From positions 97,672-161,671 of the forward strand of contig NZ_JACRSW010000035.1 in the NCBI RefSeq assembly GCF_014384965.1: a stretch of 64,000 nucleotides of DNA. Direction: 5' to 3'. The DNA comes from Jutongia hominis (lineage in GTDB: Bacteria > Bacillota > Clostridia > Lachnospirales > Lachnospiraceae). The notes under the pieces were generated by a model, which made no database searches, was not told the origin of the DNA, and saw only the letters and a list, made by a program, of their open reading frames with translations. Each line of letters starts with the position of its first letter. Position 1 is the stretch's first letter. The position numbers and the translations under genes were made by a program. Below are positions 40,673 through 51,472 of the stretch, piece by piece.

Positions 40673-42753
40673 TATTCCGAAACCTTACTAAATGCGATAT
40701 TATATTCTCCACCTAACACTTCACCATCTTTGACAATGGAGATCGTACCATTGTTCTCACTCCATCCGTTGACAGTAAATTTTCTAGGGAAATCGTTATA
40801 ACTTAATGTTCCTGAGAATACAGTCTTCTTTTTACCATCCTGGTTCAATACAAGTTCGATTACAGCCGGATCATCTTCCGGATAATCAAATGGATTCGAA
40901 CTGATTGATACACTACCAACATACTTGTAATTCTTATTGCTTGTCGGCGCCGGAGTTGGTGTTGCCTTCTTAGGTCCTTTGCTGACAGAATATCCAATAA
41001 CCGTACCTACTGCTACCTTCTTACCGGCTTTTACATTCTGTGATACAACTTTTCCTTTTGCATATGTGTTTGAGTATACATAAGTTACTCTTGATTCTTT
41101 TGTAGAAAGTCCGACATCAGCAAGTTTTTCCAATGCCACTTCTTCTTTCTTGCCTACAAGGTTAGGTACCGGAACCATATCACTTTCTGCCCCTTTACTG
41201 ACTAGGATCGTAACGGCAGTTCCTTTCTTAACACTGGTTCCGACAACAGGATCTGTTCCACAGACCTTTCCTTCACTTACTGAATCACTATATTCTTTCG
41301 TTGTCTTTGCTACTGTAAGCCCCAGATCCTGAATCGCAGACATTGCATCTGATACCGATTTGTTCTTCAGATCAGGAATAGTAATTCCACTATCACCTTT
41401 ACTATAAGAGATTGTTACCTCTGTGTATTCATCTACTTTTTCATCTGCTTCCGGGCTCTGACTGACAACTGTATTTGCCTCTTCATCAGATTCTACTGCC
41501 TCTAATTTGTATTTTAAATTCTTGTCTTCTAGCAATTGCTGTGCTTCTTCCAGTGTTTTTCCTACCAGTGAAGGTACTTCCACCTGGTCTCCATCTGATA
41601 CATCAGAAGATGCGTCCGGAGTTGCACTCGCTTCTGCTACTTTCTTCGCAGAATTGTCCTTTGAGCCGCCACCCCACCAGCCGGCAACTTTACCGATGAT
41701 CAGAAAAATCACGATCACAATGATCACAGCGACTACACCACTACAAATCTTTAAGATTCTTTCCAGCTTTGGATCTAATGCATCTTCTGCTGCTTTATCA
41801 TTGTCTGCCACTCTACGTCCTTCTTCCGTTCCAAGATGTTTTTTATTATCTTTAACAGCCTGCACAACATCATCTCCGAGCATAATTGTCGGAGAATCAT
41901 CTGTCTCCTCTTCTAAAACAACATAATCGCCATCCGGATCCGATACGGCACGACGAAGATCTAAAACAAGTGCCGATGCATTTTCATAACGAAGATCCGG
42001 CTTTTTCTGCATACATTTTTGTACAATGCGTGAAAGGCTTCTTGGAATCTCTGCATCCACTTCTTCTAACGGAACAGCTTCTTCATGTACATGAGCATAT
42101 GCCACCGATACCGTACTTTCACCTTCAAAAGGAACATGACCTGCAAGCATCTCATACAAGGTAACACCTAAAGAATAGATATCACTTTTTTCATCGCTAT
42201 ATCCGCCTCTTGCCTGCTCCGGACTGATATAATGCACTGATCCCATGGCATTGGAAGTGATCGTGTTTGAAGTGGCTGCTTTTGCAATACCAAAGTCAGT
42301 CACCTTGACTTTTCCTTCACGGGAAATAATGATATTCTGCGGCTTAATATCTCTGTGTATGATATGGTTCTTATGTGCTTCATCAATTCCCTGTGCGATC
42401 TGGATACCAATACCGATTGCCTCATTGATCTCTAACTTGCCTTTGCGCTCAATAAACTTCTTTAATGTAATTCCTTCTACTAATTCCATCACAATATAAT
42501 GCAGGTTATCGTCTTCCCCTACATCATATACATTGACAATATTAGGATGTGATAATCCTGCAACAGACTGTGCCTCTGCGCGAAATTTAGCGACAAACTT
42601 AGCATCATTGCTGTATTCCTGCTTTAAAACCTTGATCGCTACATTTCGATTCAATCGCAGATCTTTTGCATTGTACACATCTGCCATTCCACCGGAACCG
42701 ACTTTATCTATTATCTCATATCTTTCACTTATTATCATACCCGGACTAATCAT
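40672..42753 (-). CDS. prkC: PASTA-domain serine/threonine kinase (PrkC/StkP)
   Basis: A 693-residue membrane kinase. The cytosolic kinase domain (residues about 1-270) has VAIKVLKQEY (ATP lysine), IIHRDIKPQNIII (catalytic Asp) and VTDFGIAKA. A span near residue 340 (SGVVAVIIVIVIFLIIG) leads to three outer PASTA repeats that bind muropeptides, and a C-terminal beta domain after a TPTPAPT linker. Only three PASTA units are visible, with the extra C-terminal domain in place of a fourth. Paired with prpC in the conserved cell-wall signalling operon. Confidence 0.95.
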   Translation of the reverse strand: MISPGMIISERYEIIDKVGSGGMADVYNAKDLRLNRNVAIKVLKQEYSNDAKFVAKFRAEAQSVAGLSHPNIVNVYDVGEDDNLHYIVMELVEGITLKKFIERKGKLEINEAIGIGIQIAQGIDEAHKNHIIHRDIKPQNIIISREGKVKVTDFGIAKAATSNTITSNAMGSVHYISPEQARGGYSDEKSDIYSLGVTLYEMLAGHVPFEGESTVSVAYAHVHEEAVPLEEVDAEIPRSLSRIVQKCMQKKPDLRYENASALVLDLRRAVSDPDGDYVVLEEETDDSPTIMLGDDVVQAVKDNKKHLGTEEGRRVADNDKAAEDALDPKLERILKICSGVVAVIIVIVIFLIIGKVAGWWGGGSKDNSAKKVAEASATPDASSDVSDGDQVEVPSLVGKTLEEAQQLLEDKNLKYKLEAVESDEEANTVVSQSPEADEKVDEYTEVTISYSKGDSGITIPDLKNKSVSDAMSAIQDLGLTVAKTTKEYSDSVSEGKVCGTDPVVGTSVKKGTAVTILVSKGAESDMVPVPNLVGKKEEVALEKLADVGLSTKESRVTYVYSNTYAKGKVVSQNVKAGKKVAVGTVIGYSVSKGPKKATPTPAPTSNKNYKYVGSVSISSNPFDYPEDDPAVIELVLNQDGKKKTVFSGTLSYNDFPRKFTVNGWSENNGTISIVKDGEVLGGEYNIAFSKVSE

Positions 42754-42825
42754 TCTTTTCCTCCATTCTCTATAAACATTCCTCTATACTATTCATCATT
42801 TACCTGTTTTATGCTTATGTATCTT

Positions 42826-43548
42826 CTATTCAATCTTTGCAAGCACTGCTGTAATATTGTCATCGCCGCCATTCCGGTTTGCGCTTTCAATCAGCTTGTC
42901 GCCTGCTTCCTCTAACGTAGCACTGTTTTTAATGATATATTCCATATCATCATCTTCGATCATGTTAGACAGACCATCACTACACAATAATATAATGTCA
43001 TCTTTATGCATTTCTATCTCAAAATAATCCGCTCTGACTTCCTGATCGATTCCTAACGCCCTTGTAATAATATTCTTCTGTGGATGAACGCGTGCTTCGC
43101 TTTCCGTCAGATTCCCCTGTTTTACAAGTTCTTCTACCAAAGAATGATCATCTGTAATCTGATGGATACTTTCTCTTATTAAATACAAACGGGAATCACC
43201 AATATTAGCAACATACATTTTTCCATCTACTAATGTGCATGCTACCATTGTGGTTCCCATTCCTTCAAATGCAATATTTTCTCTCGCAGCATCGTAAATG
43301 CTTTTATTCGCGTTGTTTACCGCTTCTTCAAAAATAGATACCGGTGTTGTATGCTCCGACTGTTCAATCGTCTCTACTATACTTTTTACACAAAGCTTAG
43401 ATGCCTGATCTCCTGCTTTATGCCCCCCCATTCCATCTGCTACGATCAACAGGTTATGGAAACTACCGACATTGTTTTCATTACAGTAGAAGAAGTCCTG
43501 ATTCATACTTCTCTTCTTTCCAACATCAGTCTTTGCAACTGCTTTCAT
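42826..43548 (-). CDS. prpC: PP2C-type phosphatase, partner of PrkC
   Basis: A 240-residue PPM/PP2C phosphatase. AKTDVGKKRSMNQDFFY, LLIVADGMGGHKAGD, ANIGDSRLYLI and LLCSDGLSNM plus GGDDNITAVL hold the metal-binding aspartates. It reverses PrkC phosphorylation. ATG 43548 is chosen for AAAGGAGGG; it lies inside the last codons of rlmN (23-bp overlap). Upstream codons of the open frame are not part of the protein. Confidence 0.95.
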   Translation of the reverse strand: MKAVAKTDVGKKRSMNQDFFYCNENNVGSFHNLLIVADGMGGHKAGDQASKLCVKSIVETIEQSEHTTPVSIFEEAVNNANKSIYDAARENIAFEGMGTTMVACTLVDGKMYVANIGDSRLYLIRESIHQITDDHSLVEELVKQGNLTESEARVHPQKNIITRALGIDQEVRADYFEIEMHKDDIILLCSDGLSNMIEDDDMEYIIKNSATLEEAGDKLIESANRNGGDDNITAVLAKIE

Positions 43549-44608
43549 GTAGTTTCCCTCCTTTGTTCTTATTTCGTAATTGTCCACAGGCAGCATCAAT
43601 ATCTCTGCCCATCTCTCTTCTAATAGTAACATTTGTGTGATATTTTTCAAGGGTAAATTTGAATTCTTCAATATTATTGCGCTTAGAACGCTGTCCCATT
43701 CTTCCCTCTACCGGATTTAACGGAATGAGATTCACATGACAATTCATTCCCTTTAAAAGATTTGCCAATTCGATCGCATGCTCTTTCGAATCATTTTTTC
43801 CCTCGACCATACTATACTCAAATGTAATTCTTCTTTTCGTCTTATCAATATAATAACGGCAGGCATCCATGATTTCCTGTATCGAATATTTATTTGCGAT
43901 CGGCATCATTTCACGTCGCAATGTATCATTCGGTGCATGAAGTGAGATTGCTACCGTGATCGTTAAATCTTCTTTTACCAAGTCTTTTAACCGGTCAACC
44001 AGACCACAGGTTGATAATGTGATATTTCTCTGGCTGATATTTAGACCATGCTCATCTGACAACATACGTATAAAACGAACGACATTATCATAATTATCAA
44101 GCGGTTCTCCAATTCCCATCAAGATAACATTCGAAACGCGTTCTCCTGTTGTCCGCTGGATCTCATAGATCTGATCTAGCATTTCCGAGGTTTTTAAACT
44201 TCTTATCAGACCGCCTACCGTAGACGCACAAAAGCGGCAACCCATACGACAACCAACTTGTGTTGAAATGCATACGCTGTTTCCATGCTTATATTTCATT
44301 AAAACGCTTTCCACAAAGTTTCCATCTGAGAGTTCCATCAGGAACTTGTTGGTACCATCACTCGAAGTCTGTCTTTGTACGATCTTTGCACTATGGATCG
44401 TACATGTCTCTTCTAATTTTTTACGCAGATCCTTTGACAGATTTGTCATTTCATCAAAAGATGTTACCAGTCTTTGATGGATCCACTGATAAAGCTGTTT
44501 ACTGCGAAAGGCCTGTACACCGATACTTTGTACAAACGCTTTCATCTCTTCAAAATTCAGACTTTTAATGTCTATCTTTTCGTCCAATCTATCACCATCC
44601 TGTGTCAT
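43526..44608 (-). CDS. rlmN: 23S rRNA/tRNA adenosine C2 methyltransferase RlmN
   Basis: A 360-residue radical-SAM enzyme. The CRMGCRFC cluster binds the 4Fe-4S centre; GEPLDNYDNV, ITLSTCGLVDR and the end AACGQLR (catalytic Cys) are typical. It methylates A2503 of 23S rRNA and A37 of some tRNAs. The start at 44608 (MTQDGDRLDEKID) leaves a 13-bp gap to rsmB; its ribosome site is weak, so a start inside this stretch is possible. Confidence 0.93.
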   Translation of the reverse strand: MTQDGDRLDEKIDIKSLNFEEMKAFVQSIGVQAFRSKQLYQWIHQRLVTSFDEMTNLSKDLRKKLEETCTIHSAKIVQRQTSSDGTNKFLMELSDGNFVESVLMKYKHGNSVCISTQVGCRMGCRFCASTVGGLIRSLKTSEMLDQIYEIQRTTGERVSNVILMGIGEPLDNYDNVVRFIRMLSDEHGLNISQRNITLSTCGLVDRLKDLVKEDLTITVAISLHAPNDTLRREMMPIANKYSIQEIMDACRYYIDKTKRRITFEYSMVEGKNDSKEHAIELANLLKGMNCHVNLIPLNPVEGRMGQRSKRNNIEEFKFTLEKYHTNVTIRREMGRDIDAACGQLRNKNKGGKLHESSCKD

Positions 44609-44621
44609 TTTTAAGCTTTTG

Positions 44622-45983
44622 TCAGATTGTTTTTTCAAAGCAAGAAATAAAGAAGCCATCGGTTTGTGCCATCGTAGGTAAAACCTGTAAATATCCTTTT
44701 TCTCCTGTCTTTTGTTGCAATTTTTCAGGAAGATCTTCTTCTATTGATACAAGCCTAAGCGGAAGATTTTCCTGTATCCATGCAACATTTTTTTCATTTT
44801 CTTCCTGTGCGATCGTACAGGTACTAAAAAGAAGTCTTCCACCCGGTTTGACATAAGATACGGCATTTTTTAAAATTTCTTTCTGAAGCGATGCAAGTAC
44901 CTTAATATCTTCGGGTTTTGTCTTATATTTGATATCGCATTTCTTTCCGATCACACCAAGACCGGAGCATGGAAGATCTGCGATCAAAACATCTGCCTTT
45001 TCTTTCCATTCCTCTTTGTATACCAATGCATCATTTTGAAAAACGGAAACATTTTGATAGCCAAGCCTTTGGCAGTTTTGCTGTATCAGATCTGTCTTTT
45101 CTTTTGTCAGGTCTGCACTAAGCACCTGTCCGCTTCCTGCTAACAGATCGGCTGCATGTAATGTTTTGCCACCCGGAGCAGCACAGATATCAATCACGGT
45201 ATCGCTTTTTTTTATACCCGAGATCATACCGACAAGCATAGAACTTTCATCCTGCACCTGAAACATTCCTTTTTGAAACGCTGCAAGCTTTGTCATATCC
45301 TTATAATCCTGTAAAAGCACGGCTTCTTTTGCAAAAGAGGCTTCTTTTACCGTCACGTGATCCTGCAACAAGGTCTGAATGATCTCTTCTTTTGAATAAC
45401 GGCTTGTCGTCAGTCGAACTGCCAATGCTTTTTTCTCTGTTAAAAAACTTTGTAAGATCTGTTCTGTTTCATTAATTCCATATTGTTCTATAAACAATAC
45501 TACGATCCATTCCGGCATCGAATAACGGATATGCAGATATTCTTTTGTTCCTTCTTTCGGATAAACGATCCTGTCTTTTTGCCGGATGATCGTTCGCAAT
45601 ACACCATTGATAAAGCCTTTCAGATTGTGCATCTTTCTTTTGATTGTCAATTTTACTGCCTCATTACAGGCTGCGGAATCCGGGATCTGATCCATATAAA
45701 AGATCTGGTAGCATGCCATTCTTAAAATGTTACGGATCACAGGTTTCATCTTTTTGACTTTGACTTTTGAAAACTGATCAATCACATAATCTAATTCTAT
45801 ACAACGTTCTACCGTTCCCTCTACAAGACGCATCAAAAAGCCTTTGTCGCGTTGTTCTAAGTCATATGTGTCTAATGCCTGATGCAGACATTTGTCACAA
45901 AATGCTTCTTTTTCCATAATTTCGATCAAAAGATCCAAAGCAATCTTTCGAACCGAATAGAACGCTTCTTTTTTTTGTGTCAT
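44622..45983 (-). CDS. rsmB: 16S rRNA m5C967 methyltransferase RsmB
   Basis: A 453-residue protein: an N-terminal NusB-like RNA-binding domain (about residues 1-130, RKIALDLLIEIMEKEAFCDK) and a SAM-dependent methyltransferase with VIDICAAPGGKTLHAADLLA, DLPCSGLGVIGKKCD (first catalytic Cys region) and LLFSTCTI (second Cys). It follows fmt in the usual operon order. Confidence 0.93.
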   Translation of the reverse strand: MTQKKEAFYSVRKIALDLLIEIMEKEAFCDKCLHQALDTYDLEQRDKGFLMRLVEGTVERCIELDYVIDQFSKVKVKKMKPVIRNILRMACYQIFYMDQIPDSAACNEAVKLTIKRKMHNLKGFINGVLRTIIRQKDRIVYPKEGTKEYLHIRYSMPEWIVVLFIEQYGINETEQILQSFLTEKKALAVRLTTSRYSKEEIIQTLLQDHVTVKEASFAKEAVLLQDYKDMTKLAAFQKGMFQVQDESSMLVGMISGIKKSDTVIDICAAPGGKTLHAADLLAGSGQVLSADLTKEKTDLIQQNCQRLGYQNVSVFQNDALVYKEEWKEKADVLIADLPCSGLGVIGKKCDIKYKTKPEDIKVLASLQKEILKNAVSYVKPGGRLLFSTCTIAQEENEKNVAWIQENLPLRLVSIEEDLPEKLQQKTGEKGYLQVLPTMAQTDGFFISCFEKTI

Positions 45984-46008
45984 GTAAAGTTCACCTCTTT
46001 TTCAAACT

Positions 46009-46962
46009 TTATTCTCTGCTGCTTTTTAACTGCTGCCCTTTTTCTAATGAAAATCCTCTTAAAAATGCATCACAGCGCATCCTTTTTTTGCCTTCTAATT
46101 GCACCTCATACACTCTTAAAAGTCCGTCCTTTGTCTTAACATCAAAAGAATCTTTTGCAACGTCTACGATCATTCCGGCTTCTATATCCTGATCAGATGA
46201 TACCGTATCTTCTATCACATCTGCTTCCCATATCTTTAACATCTTACCATTTAAAAAGCAAAATGCACTCGGCCATGGATTCAATCCGCGAATCAGTCGT
46301 TCCAACTCGTTTGCAGGCTTTGTAAAATCCATCTGTCCGGTTGCCTTAGAAAGACGTTTTGCATAGGTATGCTGTGCATCATCCTGCTTTTGTGGCTGTA
46401 ACGAGCCTTCCTCTGCCATTTGTAAGACTTTAAGGATCATCGGTCCACCGAGCTTGGCAAGCTTATCAAAAAGACTTCCACCTGTTTCTTTCGGATCCAA
46501 TGTGTATTTTTCCACTAAAAGAATGTCTCCGGTATCCAGCCCTTCATCCATCTGCTGGATCGTCACACCGCTTTCTTTATCTCCATCAATGACAGACCAT
46601 TGGATCGGAGCAGCTCCACGAAGCTTTGGTAAAAGAGAGGCATGTACATTCAGACAGCCATATCTTGGAAGCTCCAGAATTTCTTTTGTCAAAATCTGAC
46701 CGAAAGCAACTACGACGATCACGTCTGGTAAAATGCTTCTAAGCTGTTCAATAAATGCACCATCTCTGACACGGTTTGGCTGAAAAACAGGGATTCCTGC
46801 CTCGATCGCAGCTTCTTTTACCGGAGAAAACTGTACTTTACCGCCTCTGCCCTTGGGCTTATCCGGTTGTGTTACAACACCAATCACTTCATGTTCGCTA
46901 TGGATCAGTGTCTCTAATGTCTCCACAGCAAAATCCGGTGTTCCCATAAATAAAATTCTCAT
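46009..46962 (-). CDS. fmt: Methionyl-tRNA formyltransferase
   Basis: A 317-residue enzyme that formylates initiator Met-tRNA. MRILFMGTPDFAVETLETLI, NVHASLLPKLRGAAPIQWSV (catalytic Asn/His region) and the C-terminal OB-like domain are present. ATG 46962 is chosen for GGAGAGAG; the frame is open ten codons more. It is followed by rsmB and preceded by def. Confidence 0.95.
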   Translation of the reverse strand: MRILFMGTPDFAVETLETLIHSEHEVIGVVTQPDKPKGRGGKVQFSPVKEAAIEAGIPVFQPNRVRDGAFIEQLRSILPDVIVVVAFGQILTKEILELPRYGCLNVHASLLPKLRGAAPIQWSVIDGDKESGVTIQQMDEGLDTGDILLVEKYTLDPKETGGSLFDKLAKLGGPMILKVLQMAEEGSLQPQKQDDAQHTYAKRLSKATGQMDFTKPANELERLIRGLNPWPSAFCFLNGKMLKIWEADVIEDTVSSDQDIEAGMIVDVAKDSFDVKTKDGLLRVYEVQLEGKKRMRCDAFLRGFSLEKGQQLKSSRE

Positions 46963-46998
46963 AGGTTCTCTCTCCTTTCCCACTGTTTCCAATGTACC

Positions 46999-47478
46999 TT
47001 ATTCCTGCTCTTCGGTAACATTAAGAAGCTCCCCTTCTACTTTTGATACATATAGTGTACCATCCAGATGATCAACTTCATGCTGGATCGCCCTGGCAAG
47101 AAGTTCTTCGCCTTCTACCACGATTTCTTCCATATTTTCATTCAATGCTTTTACTTTTGCATAATTTGCTCTTTTTACAATACCTACTTTGTTTGGAACA
47201 CTAAGACAGCCTTCCTGTCCTTCCTGCTCTCCTGCCAACTCAATGATCTCCGGATTGATCAATACGATTGGATCATCTCCTTCCGGTGTTACGTCGATCA
47301 CAACGATTCTTTTTAATACACCAACCTGCGGAGCTGCAAGACCAACGCCCTGTGCATCATACATCGTATCTAACATATCTTCTATCAGTTCTTTGATACG
47401 TGGCTTCATCTCTGTCACCGGTCTGCATTTCTTTTCTAATATTTCGTCACCTATTATTCTGATATTTCTAATTGCCAT
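46999..47478 (-). CDS. def: Peptide deformylase
   Basis: A 159-residue metalloenzyme that removes the formyl group from new proteins. [18 protein letters not shown] and QHEVDHLDG are the three family motifs, with the Cys and two His metal ligands and the catalytic Glu. Type 1 form. It acts with fmt, next to it. Confidence 0.95.
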   Translation of the reverse strand: MAIRNIRIIGDEILEKKCRPVTEMKPRIKELIEDMLDTMYDAQGVGLAAPQVGVLKRIVVIDVTPEGDDPIVLINPEIIELAGEQEGQEGCLSVPNKVGIVKRANYAKVKALNENMEEIVVEGEELLARAIQHEVDHLDGTLYVSKVEGELLNVTEEQE

Positions 47479-47504
47479 GTTTCATCCTCATTTCTATATA
47501 ATAT

Positions 47505-49745
47505 TTAAGATTCATTGTTAAACGTGAATGTGATCCTGCAGTCATTATACATATGGCTTGTCTGCATAAATTTCTCAAAATGATCTTTCACATTGCAAAG
47601 CATTTGATAATCTTTGGAACGAATATATAAAATCTTGCGATAAACATCCCGAAGCTTTGCAATCGGTGCATCATTCGGCCCCAGTACGATCATATCATGA
47701 TACGATATGGTTTTACTCTTTAATACTTCTGCTAACATGGCCGCTTTTTCTTCTTTTTCAGAAAACACCAACACTTCTAGTATATTGGAAATCGGCGGAT
47801 ATTGCAACATTTGTCTTTTGGCGATCTCCTGCCTGTAAAATGCTTTATAATCCTGTGCAGCCGCACATTGAATACTGTAATGATCCGGCTGATAAGTTTG
47901 TAAGATCACTTTACCTGCTTTTTTCCCTCTTCCGGCACGTCCACAAGCCTGTGCGAGCAATGCAAAAGTACGTTCGGCTGCACGGTAACTTCCGGTATTT
48001 AATGACAGATCGGCTGCCAGAATGCCTACTAAAGTAACATTTTCAAAATCATGTCCTTTTACGATCATCTGTGTACCAACCAAAATATCTGCTTTTTGCT
48101 GTGCAAACTGCTGTAAGATCCTGCTATGTCCTTCTTTTCCGCTTGTGGTATCTGCATCCATACGAAGCACACGGGCCTCCGGGAAATGTTTATGGATCAT
48201 TTCTTCCACCTGTTGCGTTCCCAGACCGAAGGTTCCGATATATTTAGAACCGCATGCCGGACAGACTTTTGGCATTTGTTTTTGTGCCCCGCAATAATGG
48301 CATTTTAATATACTGACCTTCCCTTTATATTCATGTGGTTTCATTGCTACCGAGCAGCTGTCACATTGTATCACTTCTCCACATTCCCGGCAGGATACAA
48401 ATCCTGCATAACCTCTCCGGTTAATAAACAGAATGATCTGCTCTCTTTTTTGTAGCCGCACTTTAATCTCTTCCTGTAGTCTACGGCTAAAGATCGAAAA
48501 ATTTCTTGCTTTTAATTCCGCACGCAGATCGGCAATTTCTACTTCTGCCATCTGTGCATTTCCGGCACGTTTTGTCAAAGTCATAAGGGAATATTCCCCC
48601 GTCTGGCAACGGTAATATGCTTCAAGCGAAGGAGTTGCTGATCCCATTACAACACTGGCATGCAGCATTTTTGCCCGTTGTACTGCTACTTCTCTGGCAT
48701 GATACTTTGGTGGACTGTCGCTTTGATAACTGCTTTCATGCTCTTCATCGATCACGATCAATCCAAGATTGGAAAATGGCGTAAACAACGCTGACCGTGG
48801 CCCGATCATAATCTGTATCTCACCTCTTTTTGCCCGAACGAACTGATCATAACGTTCTCCGGCAGACAGACGGGAATGCATGATTGAAACCTTTGAACCA
48901 AATCTGCCATAGAAACGCTGTACGGTCTGAAAGGTCAATGCAATCTCAGGGATCAATACGATCGCCTGCTTTCCTTTTTGGAGTACATGATCGATCAGAT
49001 TCATATAGACTTCTGTCTTGCCGCTTCCTGTCACACCATGGATCAGATAATCCTTTCGGATTCCTGCGTCAAAGTCCGTTATAAACTGCTCTACGATCGT
49101 TCTTTGCTCTTCGTTTAAGACTTTTGCTTTTGTGACGACTCTGTTATCAGAAAGCGGATCCCGGTAGATCTGTTTTGATACAATTTTAAGAATTCCTTTT
49201 TCTTCGAGTCCTTTTAACAGGGCGGCTGTCGCTTTAAACCGGTGAAGAAACGTTTCATAGGGTGCGCCTTTTTCATAGTCCTTCTGCTCTAAAAGTCCCT
49301 GTAAGATACGGGCGCGTGCTGTATTGTGTTTTTGTTCGAAATAAACCTTTTTTTGTTCCATTTCTTTCCTTGAAAGAGCGGGAATAATGTGGCGTGCGAC
49401 CTTTTCCTTTACTTCTTTTCGAACCGGCATAACAGCCTTGATCGCATCATTCATCGTTCCGCCAAAATTTTCCTTGATCCAGTAAGCAAGTGAAAGCAGG
49501 TGTGATTCTGCAACCACTCCCTGCTTTTCTACTCGTAGGATACTTTTTGTTTTATGAATATCATATTTGGCTGTCCCCGACAAACCTATGATATAGCCTT
49601 TCATTTCACGGTTTCCTTTTCCAAAAGGAATGATAACACTCGCACCGATCACAGCATCTGCTACCATTTCTTCGGGAACCAGATATTGAAACGGACGGTC
49701 AAGGCTTTTTACGGACACATCAACTATGATGTCTGCAAATATCAT
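47505..49745 (-). CDS. priA: Primosomal helicase PriA
   Basis: A 746-residue helicase that restarts stalled replication forks. Walker A (LIHGVTGSGKTEVYMNLIDH), DEEH (IVIDEEHESSYQSDSPPKYH), and two zinc-binding modules (CRECGEVIQCDSCSVAMKPH; CHYCGAQKQMPKVCPACG) sit within helicase domains; an N-terminal 3'-end-binding domain precedes them. It is the first gene of the long leftward operon; no promoter was confirmed in the 130-bp gap upstream. Confidence 0.95.
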   Translation of the reverse strand: MIFADIIVDVSVKSLDRPFQYLVPEEMVADAVIGASVIIPFGKGNREMKGYIIGLSGTAKYDIHKTKSILRVEKQGVVAESHLLSLAYWIKENFGGTMNDAIKAVMPVRKEVKEKVARHIIPALSRKEMEQKKVYFEQKHNTARARILQGLLEQKDYEKGAPYETFLHRFKATAALLKGLEEKGILKIVSKQIYRDPLSDNRVVTKAKVLNEEQRTIVEQFITDFDAGIRKDYLIHGVTGSGKTEVYMNLIDHVLQKGKQAIVLIPEIALTFQTVQRFYGRFGSKVSIMHSRLSAGERYDQFVRAKRGEIQIMIGPRSALFTPFSNLGLIVIDEEHESSYQSDSPPKYHAREVAVQRAKMLHASVVMGSATPSLEAYYRCQTGEYSLMTLTKRAGNAQMAEVEIADLRAELKARNFSIFSRRLQEEIKVRLQKREQIILFINRRGYAGFVSCRECGEVIQCDSCSVAMKPHEYKGKVSILKCHYCGAQKQMPKVCPACGSKYIGTFGLGTQQVEEMIHKHFPEARVLRMDADTTSGKEGHSRILQQFAQQKADILVGTQMIVKGHDFENVTLVGILAADLSLNTGSYRAAERTFALLAQACGRAGRGKKAGKVILQTYQPDHYSIQCAAAQDYKAFYRQEIAKRQMLQYPPISNILEVLVFSEKEEKAAMLAEVLKSKTISYHDMIVLGPNDAPIAKLRDVYRKILYIRSKDYQMLCNVKDHFEKFMQTSHMYNDCRITFTFNNES

Positions 49746-49879
49746 GTATCTCCTCTTTTCTAAAACAGCTTATATAAAAAATATTTTATCTTTTCTATCG
49801 AATTTTCTGATCATGCAAAGTTTTTCATCTTTTCATACAGCGGGATTTCCATCTTTTAAATATTCGTTGTATCAGTCTG

Positions 49880-51349
49880 TTATGAAATAAAATTCCCATC
49901 CGCTACGACATCAGCGATCAGTTCTCTCTCATCCATATGATATTTCTTTCCTTTGATCTCCTGATAATCCTCATGGCCTTTGCCTGCCAGAACGATCACA
50001 TCGCCTTCTTTTGCATTTTCGATGGCATAACGGATCGCTTCATGACGATCTGTAATCGCAATATATTCTCCATCTGCTTTTTTCACACCGGTAATGATAT
50101 CTTCGATAATCGCTTCCGGCTCCTCATTTCTTGGATTATCGGAAGTAACAATCGTCAGATCGGCAAGACGGGAAGAAACTTCTCCCATCTCAAATCTTCT
50201 GTCACGGGAACGATTGCCTCCACATCCAAACAAACATACCAGACGTTTTGGATCGTATTCTTTTAATGTGGTTAAAAGACTATTTAAGCTCATTGCATTG
50301 TGCGCATAATCAATCATTAATGTAAACTTTGAAGAAACCGGCACGATCTCTACTCTGCCTTTAACACGAATACTCTTTAAGGATTCTAAGATCGTTTCTT
50401 TTGAAACGCCAAAATGACGGCAGATTGCGATTGCTGTCATTGAATTATATACACTGAATTTGCCCGGAATATCAATTTCTACATCCATATCCAAAAGCCC
50501 GCTCATATGATATGCAACCCCTAAGCTTCCGCCTTTATCAAACAAATGAACATCGGACGCACACATATCTGCATTGGCACTAAAACCATACGTTTCCACT
50601 TCACAAGTGTGTCCTTTTAAAATCTCTTCTAAATGGCTGTCATCTGCATTAAAGATTCCCTGCTTGCATTGTCTGAACAGAAGGCTCTTGCAATGAATAT
50701 AATCCTGTAGATCTTTATGCTCATTCGGACCGATATGATCCGGTTCTAAGTTTGTAAAGATACCATAATCAAAGATAAAACCACCGACACGATGTAACAT
50801 CAGGCCCTGTGAAGAGACTTCCATCACAACACATTTGCATCCTGCATCTGCCATTTTACGGAACGATTCCTGTACAACATACGATTCCGGTGTTGTATTC
50901 GCTGATGGGATTTTTTCTTCTCCGATGATCGTTTCAATCGTTCCGATCAATCCGGTCTTAAAACCGGATGCTTCTAAGATTGAGCGCACCATATACGTTG
51001 CTGTGGTCTTACCTTTTGTACCGGTAATTCCAATCGTTATCAATTCTTTTGCCGGATGTTTAAAATAAGCTGCCGATGTCTGTGCAAGTGCAAGTCTTGT
51101 ATTCTGAACCCGGATCACCGTAACCTCCTCCGGTACCTCTACATCTTTTTCAACAAAAAGAACTGCTGCTCCTTTTTCCGCAACTTCCTGTGCAAAATCA
51201 TGTCCATCACAAACTGCTCCGCTGATGCAGACAAAAGCAGAATCTTTTTCTACTTTTCTGGAATCATATACTAAAGTAGTAATCTCTCTGTCTAATGTTC
51301 CCTGCACACATTCATATTCCATTTCTTCTAACAAACAACTTAATTTCAT
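49880..51349 (-). CDS. murE: UDP-MurNAc-tripeptide synthetase, meso-DAP-adding type
   Basis: A 489-residue Mur ligase. GITGTKGKTTATYMVRSILE is the ATP loop, and TSDNPRNEEPEAIIEDI contains DNPR, the motif that selects meso-diaminopimelate. This fits ddh and dapF elsewhere in the window. It adds the third residue to the cell-wall stem peptide. Normal length. Confidence 0.95.
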   Translation of the reverse strand: MKLSCLLEEMEYECVQGTLDREITTLVYDSRKVEKDSAFVCISGAVCDGHDFAQEVAEKGAAVLFVEKDVEVPEEVTVIRVQNTRLALAQTSAAYFKHPAKELITIGITGTKGKTTATYMVRSILEASGFKTGLIGTIETIIGEEKIPSANTTPESYVVQESFRKMADAGCKCVVMEVSSQGLMLHRVGGFIFDYGIFTNLEPDHIGPNEHKDLQDYIHCKSLLFRQCKQGIFNADDSHLEEILKGHTCEVETYGFSANADMCASDVHLFDKGGSLGVAYHMSGLLDMDVEIDIPGKFSVYNSMTAIAICRHFGVSKETILESLKSIRVKGRVEIVPVSSKFTLMIDYAHNAMSLNSLLTTLKEYDPKRLVCLFGCGGNRSRDRRFEMGEVSSRLADLTIVTSDNPRNEEPEAIIEDIITGVKKADGEYIAITDRHEAIRYAIENAKEGDVIVLAGKGHEDYQEIKGKKYHMDERELIADVVADGNFIS

Positions 51350-51472
51350 CCTGCTCTTTCCTCCAATCCAGTTGAATGTACTCCCGGTATTTTCTCAAAC
51401 CGAATTCTTTCGATTTGATTTCCGAGAATACATTTGATCATCATCTTTTTGATCTCTGTATTCTATTACATT